A stretch of 64,000 bases of DNA from Brachycybe producta (Eukaryota > Arthropoda > Diplopoda > Playtdesmida > Andrognathidae): NCBI GenBank assembly GCA_036925085.1, contig JAUPFP010000091.1:487972-551971 (forward strand), written 5' to 3'. Position 1 is the first letter of the stretch; every line of letters begins with the position of its first letter. Of this stretch, positions 41,479 through 52,014 are shown one piece after another. The position numbers were made by a program, and so were the translations under genes. The notes under the pieces are model-generated. The model was not told where the DNA came from. It saw only the letters and a list, made by a program, of their open reading frames with translations, and did no database searches.

Positions 41479-42525
41479 CCCATTCATATATAGATATATG
41501 AGTCTCATACATATGGATTTAGGCCTATATGTGAAATTGTGAGGGTTAAAAGAGTGGGCCAAGGCTGTCAAAAATATACAGAAAGGGTTTTTTCTTTCAT
41601 CATGTTATTGAAGAAGGGGTAGTAGGCCTATATAGCCAATGGTATACTGTATATGCAACATTTTACCTCATGTGGCCCCTCCTTTTGACATCTGTTCTAT
41701 ATAACTAGTTATAACCACCCTAAAAACCTCACGGCCCATAACAAACGTCATCGTTAGTATTTGTTACTACATTTAGTTTATATATAGAGTCTATGTAGAG
41801 GACCTAGATATGTATCTAGGCCAACACACCCACATCTAATTTCTGTATAAGGCCTATGTATAGTTAGGTCTAGAATACACTCTTAAAATAGTTGCCTCTA
41901 CAGTAATAAACTTAAAAAATGAATGTGGTCCTAAAAAAGCTTATAATAGGCAATATAGGCTACATGCAATATCAAGTAAAGTGTTTCTCAATCTGTGGCC
42001 CAAGTGCCAATTTTGAGTAACAATTCCGGCGTTTAGGTCAACCAACAATTAGTTTTTTTTTCCTATCATAAATACTGATGAGAGACTAGAACACTATATA
42101 GTTGACAACTGATAGTAACCAGACATCTAGTCTCTATCCAGCCTTTTTGATTAGAAACAGCAGAATATAGCATTTGCTTTAATAATGATGATGATGATTA
42201 CTTTAGAATTGGCACTTGAGCCACAAATTGAGAGACACTTGCTTAATATTGCTTAAAAATTTGAGGCACCTTGTGTAGGCCTACTACAACGATTTATACT
42301 ACGCCTTTTTAAATTTCTAAAAACGAAAGTTCGCCCCCCCCCCCCCTCTTTTTGTGGCAAATGTTGTCATTTCACATTCCCATAATTCTTGAATCAAATA
42401 TATGTATTCCTTATTCATATTAAACTCAATATACAATTTTCACATCAACTCGAGAGCCACATGGCAGGTGGAGATAATTCTAATATTAATTAAATCCATA
42501 GTACTTTGAAATTAATAGGAAATAT

Positions 42526-43546
42526 CAACGATCTATAAAGAATAGATTGGCAGTTAAGACGCCATATTGAGGCGAATTGAACACTACGGCGGCCATGACA
42601 GTAAAAGGCAAAAAGCTCTTAATTGCCTATGGGCTGCTCATAGCAAACTCATATTCTTATTTTTTTTCAGAAAAGAAACTGCACATTTAATGTATTTGTT
42701 CATTATTTATGTAACCTACTCTTAAAATTATACTGAATACAATACAATAAAATTTAATTATTTATTTCACACAAATACCAAAATACACATTTAACATGAA
42801 TAATAAAATACGTACATAAACGTGATTTATTCAATGGCCTTTGAAAATAATTAATTTGGTTATCTGTTGGTTAGCTGTTGCTGTTACAGTCATTTGCTTT
42901 TTCACTGTTGGCAGGTAGTACCCCCACCTACCCTCGATTACCCTCACCTGCCAAAAAATATCGCGACCTGCCCAGAAATAACGAAATTCTGCCCTATACA
43001 AAAAATTTCAAAAATTTTTTAAAATTCCGGAAATGTTTTTTTCCGGGCAGGTAATGGTTAAGTTTAGTAGGGAGTAGCCTCACCTGCCCTCAATTACTCT
43101 CACCTGCCCAAAAATATTGCGACCTGCCCAGAAATAACGAAATTCTGCCCATTCTGCCCTATACAAAAAATTTCAAAAAATTTTTAAAATTCCGGAAATG
43201 TTTTTTTCCGGGTAGGTAACGGTTAAGTTTAGTAGGTAGTACCCCATCTAACCTCGATTACCCTCACCTGCCCAAAATATTAACTTGCATTTTTTAAATT
43301 ACATGATAATGAACACTAAATAGACGAGGAATTGGCACATGTAGCCAAAATATCACGACCTGCCCAGAAATAACGAAATTCTGCCTTTTTTGCCCGTCCT
43401 GCCTTTTAGTATGACCCCCTAATGTATTTGACTGCTGATCACTCTCCTTTCTGCCTATAACTGTCATGGCGGTGCGTAGCTGCAGTAGCCTCAGTTTGGG
43501 GGCGCTGATGTCTATGAAATTGCCATCTATTCTTTATAGATCGTTG
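42526..43546. mobile_element. 1-kb hAT-like element with internal ~170-bp tandem units
   Basis: The ends CAACGATCTATAAAGAATAG and CTATTCTTTATAGATCGTTG are perfect 20-base inverted repeats. The flanks are GGAAATAT (42518-42525) and GGAAATAC (43547-43554). 42915-43400 holds about three tandem units with the blocks CTCACCTGCCC, GCGACCTGCCCAGAAATAAC, TATACAAAAAATTTCAAAAA and TTTTTTTCCGGG. No transposase was seen, so the element is non-autonomous. Confidence 0.85.
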
Positions 43547-43554
43547 GGAAATAC

Positions 43555-44751
43555 ACGTGTATTTGAATAGCGAATTAAAAATAATAGGGAATACATGTAT
43601 TTGAATAGTGAATTAAAAGTAATGTGAGGTGACAACACAAGCAAATGGCTTACATATCGATATATTGATATTTTTCGAGTATAGGAGTATACTTTTTATT
43701 GCTTTAGTTCCGATTCATGTTGTTTGATGGCGCATCTATCTGAAATTGCAAGTTTCTACCAAATACCAATTCATTTTGAAGTTTTTTTTTAACTTAAGAA
43801 ATTACTTAAAAAAAATAAACATCATTTTTACAGTCAAACGGTCTCTTCATAATTTAACGTAGACATTTCTAGAGGTAATGGTCTCTTAAGTAAAGAAAAC
43901 TTCAACATTTAGTGAAAACTAAATTATAAATTGCCATAAAAAGTTTATTCTCAAAGATATTTTTCATTGAAATGTTTGGAGTAGGCCTACAGGTGCCATT
44001 TTACATTTTGTAACAAACTTTGAATTTTGCTTGAAGCAATCATTACTTCATTAGGAGTTCATTAGGCAAATTTGCTAATTGTTTTCGAGACACTTTAAAG
44101 CCTAAAGAACTTGCGTGTGTTGTATGGGCAATATATTAAATGAAAACCATATAATAAATAATAAATATAACTTATTAATTATGGGTATGATTCTTCAATG
44201 AAAACCCCACATATATAATTTTATAATTTGAGCAAAACTTTCATTTGCAAAAAAAAATACATAAAAACAACATCTGTGACATTAAAGTTATTTTTCCCGT
44301 TCACAATTTTATGAAAGATGACTTGAGTATTTTCAAAGATTCCATCTGTAGAATGGAGCCCTTATTTTTAAATGGGGTCCCCCCCCCTCTCTCTTTTGAT
44401 AACTTTAAGCCTATATAGGCCTATAAATATAATACTTGCAGGTTTGCAATTTGAAGACGCGTGTCTAAAAGTTGGCGTGTGGCTAAAAATGAATGTGAAA
44501 AGCTTATCTGACTCGATTCTTGAGACCCAGGGCCTAAATATAGGGTCTATTGAAAAGATTTAGAATCTCGAGAGAGAGAGAGTTAAGTGAGGGAGAGTGA
44601 AATGACGTGCCGTCAAAGGGGAGAAGAAAAGAGAGAAAAAATATTCTGTTGGTCATCTGGTCATCCATCGCCCGTTATATACTTAAATATACATAAAAGG
44701 GATATCGAAATGCATTGACAATCAATAGTTCTATATTTAGCAACGTAAGCT

Positions 44752-44782
<31 letters not shown>

Positions 44783-44981
44783 ATATTTGATTCTATTGTA
44801 AATGCAAAATGTATTTATTTTATTTGTTGAAGGCTGCTTTCTTGCACATGCGCAGTATTTTTAGTTTTGGAAACAATTTTCATTACGAATTAAGGTAGCG
44901 GTAATTTAAATCAAGTTTCATTCAAAGTTTTAATATAAGTTTTTAATATAAGTTTTTAATATAAGTTTGAATATAGGGCCT
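43555..44981. other. Intergenic, no gene; TA microsatellite
   Basis: AT-rich. 44753-44780 is a (TA)n tract, 44575-44582 a short GA run. No exon was recognised. Confidence 0.4.
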
Positions 44982-44989
44982 ATCTTGTT

Positions 44990-45470
44990 GGTAGCGCTGA
45001 TCAAGCGCCAAATTGAATAAGCGCCAAATTGAACAAGCGCCAAATTGAACAAACGCCAATCTGAACTGACGCCAAACTGAATAAACGCCATATGGAACAA
45101 ACGCCAAACTGAATAAAAGCCAAATGGAACAAACGCCAAACTGAATAAGCGCCAAATGGAACAAACGCCAAACTGAACAAGCGCTAAACTGAATAACCGC
45201 CAAAATGTGATAAACACATTGTTAGGTTAGGTTAGGTTTGGTTAGGTTAGGTTAGGTTAGGATTGGTTAGGTTAGGTTAGGTTGTTATTGGTTAGGTTAG
45301 GTTAGGTTAGGATTGGTTAGGTTAGGTTAGCATGTTCTGTTTGTAAATCTGCACAGTCTGACGTCTATAAAAGCTCACAATATTTGGACCATCAGAATTT
45401 ACAAAAAGCCAAAAATTTGGCGGTTATTCAGTTTGGCGTTTGTTCAATTTGGCGCTTATTCAGTCGCCCC
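44990..45470. mobile_element. GCCAAA/TTAGG foldback element (481 bp), copy 2
   Basis: Flanked by perfect ATCTTGTT duplications (44982-44989 and 45471-45478). The left end GGTAGCGCTGATCAAGCGCC leads into about six half-units of the 32-bp repeat, a (TTAGG)n array at 45223-45330, the conserved core at 45341-45412 and a short inverted arm ending CAGTCGCCCC. Confidence 0.9.
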
Positions 45471-45505
45471 ATCTTGTTTGGTTCATTTTAATATTTAACT
45501 GTTTT

Positions 45506-45590
45506 TTGTGTTCACGTGCTTCTCTTTCTTTTTGACAATATCAATTTAAAATTGATATTGTAAGAAAGAAAGAAAAGCATGTGAACACAA
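45506..45590. repeat. ~84-bp imperfect palindrome
   Basis: TGTGTTCACGTGCTTCTCTT at the left is mirrored by AAAAGCATGTGAACACA at the right, with ACAATATCAATTT/AAATTGATATTGT at the centre. It could be a tiny MITE or a hairpin RNA gene. Confidence 0.6.
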
Positions 45591-47280
45591 TTTATTGTAG
45601 CAATATATTATATACATTATTCGTGTTGTTTAATAATTTATAATTAGTTCGTTTACTATAAAATATGAAAAGACTTTCAATGAGAAAAGTATATAAGGGG
45701 TTGATGTTGTTCAATCTATAGGAGGTTTCTTTTGTGTTATTTTTTTCAGCATAAATAAAACACTGATTGTTTGTTGCCATAGTAAAAACCGCGGGAAGTG
45801 TTTTTTCATTGAACAGCAATACAACAACAAAAAACCTTTGCCAAAATGGGCGGAGTTTAGAGTGTGCACGTGTGCCACAGCTCTGCAATCAGTTTTCTAT
45901 AACAAAATGATTGACAGCTCATGAAGCTTGAAGAAGGAGGAGCTTATTTGGATTCTATATAATAAGCATTTTTTGTGTTGAAAATTGATAATATTTATAC
46001 TTGTAATTTTATATTATATTTATAGATTATATTTAATATTATAATTTAGATTATTATTTAATAATGCGGTTCTTCTAATTTTTTGCCCATATTTTTATCT
46101 ATAATTTTCCAATATGGGGAAATGTTTAGAATTTTGCACCAATTTAAAGTGAAGAAACTATTAATTCTTAAATTTGAAATTGCAATAAAAAGCATATTTT
46201 TAAATATACTAAACTGCATGGAAAGGAAGTCTACTTTTAAGGGATTCATTTATTATTATAGGCCGCTATCTAGTTTTTAAAACATTTTAAAATTCTTAAT
46301 GTTATAACATCTATATACTAAAACGTGGATCATCAAAAGTTCTATTGTTTCATTGTTTATGAAATTTAGATTTGCATATATATACACTCCTATAAAGCTT
46401 ATGAATTAATAATTAATCAATTTTGCATTAAAAGTTAGATTTGTCAATTAATTTTCCAGTGGTCATTTGACTCATCATTAGACGGTCAAAAGGTTCATGA
46501 CCTCACAATTAGTTACATTGTTACATGTTATACTTTGAAATCATCAAGATGACCTCATCTTCCAAATATTATAGACTTTATATATATAAATTGTATTGGA
46601 CCAAGTGGTGTGAATAGGGTTAGGTGGCCGTATAGTTATTGGGGTCATTGTACAGTATCTATACATAGGCATGGTTATAATAAGTGTATGCGTTGATGAT
46701 GACCTGTGGACAAAGGGCAGTTTTGTAATCTGTTTTAGGGAAGGGAAGGGTTTGGTGCTGGGTTGCATGAACGGTCAAATTAGATGTCAATTTCAAAAGG
46801 GGTCAAGAATTCTTTTATTTTACGTGGAAGGTCGATGCACTTTTATGAAAAAAAACATGCTTTTTTCATTTGTTATCTATTCTTAGGCCTATAGGTCCTA
46901 TAAAATTCAACAAAAAACTAGAATAAATTTGATTTTCGTTAAAAATTTAGAATGAATCTTAACACCTCTTTTTAAGATTAAATTTGAATTAAATATTTAT
47001 GCATGCATGACAGGCATATTCAACTAAGCATCATATACATGAAAGTTTGGACAAGTTTTCAATGAATTTTTGAAACTTAAATTGATTTTTAATTGGTGGT
47101 TTTCTGTTTTAACAAAGTTTCTCTCCAAACAAGCTTATATACTTTTGTTATAAAAAGTTTTCATAATTTTAGAGATATTTATATAAACATAAAAAATGAA
47201 AATTAGAAATAATGTAACGCATATCGTATAGTTCTAGTTCATTTTAATTTAGATAAATTTAAATAAGGATTTAAGCCTAA
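45591..47280. other. Intergenic, no gene recognised
   Basis: AT-rich. Short open frames on both strands lack splice or codon support. Confidence 0.4.
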
Positions 47281-47590
47281 TATACCTCGTACATACATGA
47301 GTTAAATGAATTCAAATTAAACGTGTTTAGGTGAATTATACGGAATCCAGTTAAGGACATGAACCCAAATAAAAATTGACTTTTATTATTAATATTTTAA
47401 ATTGAAGTAGTAAATCAATATTTTGTCAATAGTTTATATAATTATATTTAAGTATCAACTCAATATTTTGAGATTATTAACTGAATAAATTGAATTCGAC
47501 ATATTGTTTGTCCTTCACACAGGGCTCTCTGTAGAACACGTTTATTATTTAAATGCATTTAAATTATCAGGTGTGTGTACTATAGGTATT
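47281..47590. mobile_element. TACCTTGTACACAC repeat (copy c), uninterrupted
   Basis: Starts ATACCTCGTACATACATGAG and ends CAGGTGTGTGTACTATAGGTA. The point where copies a and b carry Helitrons reads CTCAATATTTTGAG here without an insert. The first half of a MITE like 13447 follows at 47593. Confidence 0.75.
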
Positions 47591-48253
47591 ACGAATGAGT
47601 GCCTCAGAGGTAAACAGTGTTAAGTCAATTTAAAAAAACCACGAATTTTACATATTAGACCTATACGAATCACTTTTTCAAGTTCTATTCGTAGTAAAGT
47701 GTGTTAAGTCCACAGTTTTACACATCGCTAAGCTAAATTTATAGACGTTTATGAAACGTTGTCTCAAGCGTAACTTTATTTTAAGTAATGTTTTAATTTG
47801 CCTTTTTGTACATGTATATAGAATTTTACACAAAATATAAACTCAATCATGCAAACTTCCAATTAATTTTACTGAAATGAATATTTAAAATAATGATTAT
47901 TACTGAAGACAAATATTACGAAAATTAGTTTGATCACGTCATAAATTTTCTGGGGGGGGGGGGTTAAATACGTCCAACTTTAATCTGATGAAGGTGTGAA
48001 CTTGAATTACGCATGCGTAAGGCTGCTGTGATGTATGATTGACTTTTCTATGTTGTATTAATATACAAGAAGAGAGGGGGGGGCGGTTTCTTTTCGATTC
48101 TGAAAGAATCTACACCTTGCTCATTGATTGGTTATTCTCGTTTGCTTACATTAAGTTGCATTTCCTTTTCTCACTTTACGGATGGTTGGCTATGAGCCAA
48201 TAGGCGATAACTGTGACTCGTAGATTACTTTGGTTGGTTATGCTTTTGAGGCT

Positions 48254-48288
48254 GCATAATAAGAGATATAATGGTCATTCATTCAGTT
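48254..48288 (+). promoter_or_regulatory. Candidate core promoter of the bZIP gene
   Basis: ATAATAAGAGATATAA (from 48256) is TATA-like, and TCAGTT at 48283 fits the arthropod initiator with the start A at 48285, about 30 bases downstream. Position just ahead of the spliced leader exon supports it. Confidence 0.4.
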
Positions 48289-48480
48289 GTCATTCGTGTG
48301 ATCGGATGCGGGGGTTTTTTTCCTTCTCTCGTCTGCGACTTCTTACTTCAGAAATGTGTAAACTTTTATAATTTGCACGGTTTGTCAAGTTAGATATTTT
48401 TTTTTACAAAAAAAAAAGTCATTTCGGAAGCAGATTTATGAAGATCTCTGGATATATTCAACGTCTTTTAGACAATTATG
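48285..48480 (+). other. Noncoding first exon of the bZIP gene
   Basis: It ends in a strong donor ATTATG|GTGAGT at 48481. The intron runs to the acceptor TTTCATTACAG at 50013. An upstream ORF starts at 48438 (MKISGYIQRLLDNYG) and stops at the second codon after the splice. Its 5' border is inferred from the initiator. Confidence 0.55.
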
Positions 48481-49430
48481 GTGAGTTATAGGCCTATTTT
48501 TTTAATTAATTTATAAATAATTCTAATATTAATAGTTTATGTGGCAATTAGAAGTTGCATATTAGCTTTAATATTTATTAAAACTTTAATATGTAATTAA
48601 AATATTAGCTGTGTTAAAAATATGAAAATGAAATAACTAATAAGCCTAAAAATAGTTCATGTTGGTTATAATTAAAGTTTGAAATTATTAGTTATGTCAA
48701 AAATATTAAAATGAAAGAATAATTAATAAATATAAATTGAATTAAATACAAGTAGATTATTTTTAATTTTCACGAAATATAATTTAAATTCAATTAAATA
48801 CATGTAGATTATTTTTAATTTTAATTAAATATATAATATAGGTCTATACCGGTGTGTAATTTAAACTCAATTAAATACACGTAGATTTATTTTCAATTTT
48901 AATTTTAATTAAATATAATTCAAATTCAATTAAATACATGTAGATTATTTTTAATTTTAACGAAATATAGATCTAATTGAAATGATTAGCTTTATTATGT
49001 TAAAAAAATATGAAATAATGATTTTTAACGAAATAATTTTTTATTTAACGAAATATGATTTAATTTCAATTAAATATAGGCTACATGTAGATTATTTTTA
49101 GTTTTATAATTAAGCTGATAACAAAATTTAACCAGTTTTAAGAAATTATATTTGTAAATCCACTTCGATCCAGAATTATTAATTACATTAACTATTTAGG
49201 CCTAAATATATTTTAAGAATAATTTTTAAAAATAATTAAAAAAAATTCTTGCATTTCTATTTGCTTTTACACATTTACGGCTCTAGACAGACCTATTCCT
49301 ATTTCTATAAATATTGCTTATATAGCCTAGGTGTAAGTCAAAGTTAAATTTAAACGGTCAAGCTTTAAGCTTAGCTTTATTTTAAGCAGCTTTTTAGAAT
49401 GGGACCGTTAGACCTATATGTAGGATATAA

Positions 49431-49939
49431 CAGCGGTCGCCAACCAGTGATCCGCCAGAAATTTTTGGTGGTCCGCAGAAAAATCTGGACAATATTTGCA
49501 TTTTTTTTGTTTTATTAATAATAAAACAAACAAAAAATATTCTTAATAAATTCTTCTATTCTGAATGACAATTTTCGCCTTTCTATTGCACTAAATTCAC
49601 GAAATGTACTTAAGAGTCAAGTACAGTTCTCGTGAAATACGGTGGCACGTGAGAGAGAGAGCTACATTTCGTTCAGTTTCCCCCCTCCCCCACCACATGC
49701 TTCTCCCCCCCCCCCCCCCACCCCAAGCTTCAATTATTTTCTAATAATTAAACTAACTTTTATAATTTTGTTTCAATTAAACAACCTTTAAAGATTTTCT
49801 ATTAATAAAGTGGAAGTTCTCTGATCATTATTTGACAAACGTATTTATCTTTTTCAAAAACAAATTCATATTAGTGGTCCGCGGGATTTAACATTTTGAA
49901 TTTAGTGGTCCGTGAGGTCCGAAAAGTTGGCGACCGCTG
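49431..49939. mobile_element. hAT MITE, CAGCGGTCGCCAACC family (509 bp), in the bZIP leader intron
   Basis: The ends CAGCGGTCGCCAACCAGTG and GTTGGCGACCGCTG are flanked by GGATATAA (49423-49430) and GGCTATAA (49940-49947), an 8-bp duplication with one change. Confidence 0.85.
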
Positions 49940-50022
49940 GGCTATAAAGTGTTTTTCTTGATCATCTTTTGTTATACAAAATATAAAATTTACGAATTTT
50001 GATTTCATTACAGGTTAAATCA

Positions 50023-50247
50023 ATGCCAATCGTTTAATATGGAAAAGAAATATTAAAAGTATAAATATAGACACCAAACTTGTGTTGTCATCCTCATTAT
50101 ATAATTTATTTAAAAAAACAAACCAATTTGGGATATATAAATAGACGTTTGAAGAAGAAGAAAAAAACCGAACAACACCTGAAGTATAAAAAGTGTGGAC
50201 GTCGGCCAAAATCTTATATGAATGGATCATGTGATCGTTTCGAATAA
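50023..50247 (+). promoter_or_regulatory. Upstream ORFs in the bZIP leader
   Basis: Three short ORFs in exon 2: ATG at 50023 (MPIV), at 50039 (MEKKY) and at 50218 (MNGSCDRFE), the last overlapping the main start by one frame (ATGAATGG). A fourth begins in exon 1 at 48438. Such leaders usually lower or condition translation of the main frame. Confidence 0.6.
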
Positions 50248-51976
50248 ATTGCATTCTAACCCTTTGAGTTTGCAATTGAAAGCAATTGGCAGTCGTACGA
50301 TACGAGAACGTCTTTCCGAAGCGGTCACTTTACGACAGAAAAAGAATAAGAAAATAATTAATAAAGTTTTACTTGAGGAAGTTGAGAAGGAAGACAAACA
50401 AGTTCAAAAAGAAGACGAAATGGTAATCAGTTCCACAATGAATTCCAAGTGGAAGTCCATTAATACAGGTGATGGACCTCACAATTGGAGTTCCGTATTA
50501 AATGGCGGCGGTGGATTTCAAAATGGCGACGGGTTTCAAGATCAACCTCTGGATTTCTCTTCTAAAACGAAAAAGCGGAGATTTTCGTCTTCGTCGTCAT
50601 CCGAAGCAGAAGCAGCTACGACAAAACATGGTGCATCGTCGAAATATGAAATGCGTCACGTCGTTGACGATGTCGTTGTAAAAGTAAAAACGAAAGAAGA
50701 AATGATTTCAACAAAGTCTTTGGTAAAACCTTCAATGGTTCTATCATCTGTTGAAGAGGCTCAAAAGATACGTCTTAAAGAACAATATTTGCAATTACTT
50801 CGTCCAGAAGGATCTCATCATTCTTATTCTTCTAATTCTACGGGGAACTTCTTTCCGATTAAGAGACAACCGAACGAACAACTGGATGTGACTCCTAACG
50901 TGCCTATACCTCCATCAGGTATTGATGGCATGTCACAGTTTGGTGGACTACCTCTTGGATTCGAATCGAGTCCTGGGCTTTTCTACGAAGGGAACCATCA
51001 CACAAGAGTGGCTCGGCCCTTCAAAACTTACGTCCGCGATGCTTTCAATTCCACATCTGCTTCTACGGGTAGGCCTACATTACCAATGGGGTATTACGGT
51101 CTACCTTCTCAACATTCGTTGATGTCCATGCATTTTCCAACTGCTCCACCGAGCGATCGGTCGTCCATCGATTCTTTTTCAAATTGTCTCGCGGATCGAA
51201 CGTATTCAACGGAATCGTATGCCGAGTTTCGAAGACAAGTTTTAAGCCTGCATCAGACGATGAACGGTTCAACGAAACGATCTCTAGACAGCGTCCAATC
51301 GTTCAGTCCACATCCACGTCCGACGGCACAATACATGCACAATCCGCGTAGTGATCACCACAATCACATTGAATCTTCAGACCAAAACTTTGCTTCATCG
51401 TCACCACTATTGAATCCAGCATCTTCTCCGTCTTCATTTTCGTCGTCTGTGTCACCGTCCTCTTCTCCGAGATGCAACAAAAAAACAAATCCTGTAACCA
51501 CTTCCAGTGGAATGTCTGGCGATGGTGGCCCAGAATCCACGATAACGCGCAACGTGGTGTGTCCATCGCCAACGTCTTCGTGCACGTCCTCTTTGGACTC
51601 GAAAGTCCACAATTTGGTGCAGACTACCAATACTTTTGCATCTTCCGGAAGCTTTTCAGACAGTGTTCATCTACATCGCAGCATGAACGGTTCCACCTCG
51701 TCGACATCCTCTGTGGACGGTGTCGGTAACGGTGATGTTCCTTGTAAGCGGCGAGGCCGATCTCTACCAGAAGAACTCAAAGATGAAGCTTACTGGGAAC
51801 GTCGCCGTAAGAACAATGAAGCCGCTAAAAGATCTCGCGACGCTCGTCGTGCGAAAGAGGACGAGATCGCCATACGAGCTGCGTTCCTCGAACAGGAGAA
51901 TCTAAAGTTAAGAGTGGAGGTGGCGTCGCTTAAAAGCGAAACGGCTAAACTTAGGTGTTTACTTTACAACAGTTAA
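50222..51976 (+). CDS. CES-2/giant/HLF-like bZIP transcription factor, 584 aa
   Basis: A single coding exon; an in-frame TGA directly before the ATG fixes the start. The C-terminus (509-584) is the b[23 protein letters not shown] extended basic part, basic region [20 protein letters not shown] (about 528-548) with the NxxAAxxSR DNA contacts, then a zipper to residue 578 and the end CLLYNS. This places it in the PAR/E4BP4/CES-2/giant group, which binds TTAYGTAA-type sites as dimers in the nucleus. PLDFSSK at 109-115 resembles a CtBP corepressor motif (PxDLS) next to a basic KKRRF nuclear signal. The middle is rich in Ser, Pro and His and is probably disordered. Relatives act in cell fate, patterning or clock control. 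The exact orthologue is not resolved. A leader of four upstream ORFs suggests translational control. Confidence 0.9.
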   Translation: MDHVIVSNKLHSNPLSLQLKAIGSRTIRERLSEAVTLRQKKNKKIINKVLLEEVEKEDKQVQKEDEMVISSTMNSKWKSINTGDGPHNWSSVLNGGGGFQNGDGFQDQPLDFSSKTKKRRFSSSSSSEAEAATTKHGASSKYEMRHVVDDVVVKVKTKEEMISTKSLVKPSMVLSSVEEAQKIRLKEQYLQLLRPEGSHHSYSSNSTGNFFPIKRQPNEQLDVTPNVPIPPSGIDGMSQFGGLPLGFESSPGLFYEGNHHTRVARPFKTYVRDAFNSTSASTGRPTLPMGYYGLPSQHSLMSMHFPTAPPSDRSSIDSFSNCLADRTYSTESYAEFRRQVLSLHQTMNGSTKRSLDSVQSFSPHPRPTAQYMHNPRSDHHNHIESSDQNFASSSPLLNPASSPSSFSSSVSPSSSPRCNKKTNPVTTSSGMSGDGGPESTITRNVVCPSPTSSCTSSLDSKVHNLVQTTNTFASSGSFSDSVHLHRSMNGSTSSTSSVDGVGNGDVPCKRRGRSLPEELKDEAYWERRRKNNEAAKRSRDARRAKEDEIAIRAAFLEQENLKLRVEVASLKSETAKLRCLLYNS

Positions 51977-52008
51977 CCTTATAATCAAAGACATTTATTT
52001 TTTTTTTA

Positions 52009-52014
52009 AATAAA
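52009..52014 (+). terminator. bZIP polyadenylation signal
   Basis: AATAAA 32 bases beyond the stop codon. Confidence 0.6.

Larger units (their letters stand above)
38539..42517. other. Gene desert with short repeats
   Basis: No gene was recognised in about 4 kb. Visible items are a near-perfect palindrome at 39749-39808, a fragment of the AACTAGAAGGGCAG repeat near 39550, dispersed-family arms around 40980-41270, a GA microsatellite at 41435-41472 and a C run near 42333. The motif AGGCCTATA recurs. Confidence 0.4.
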
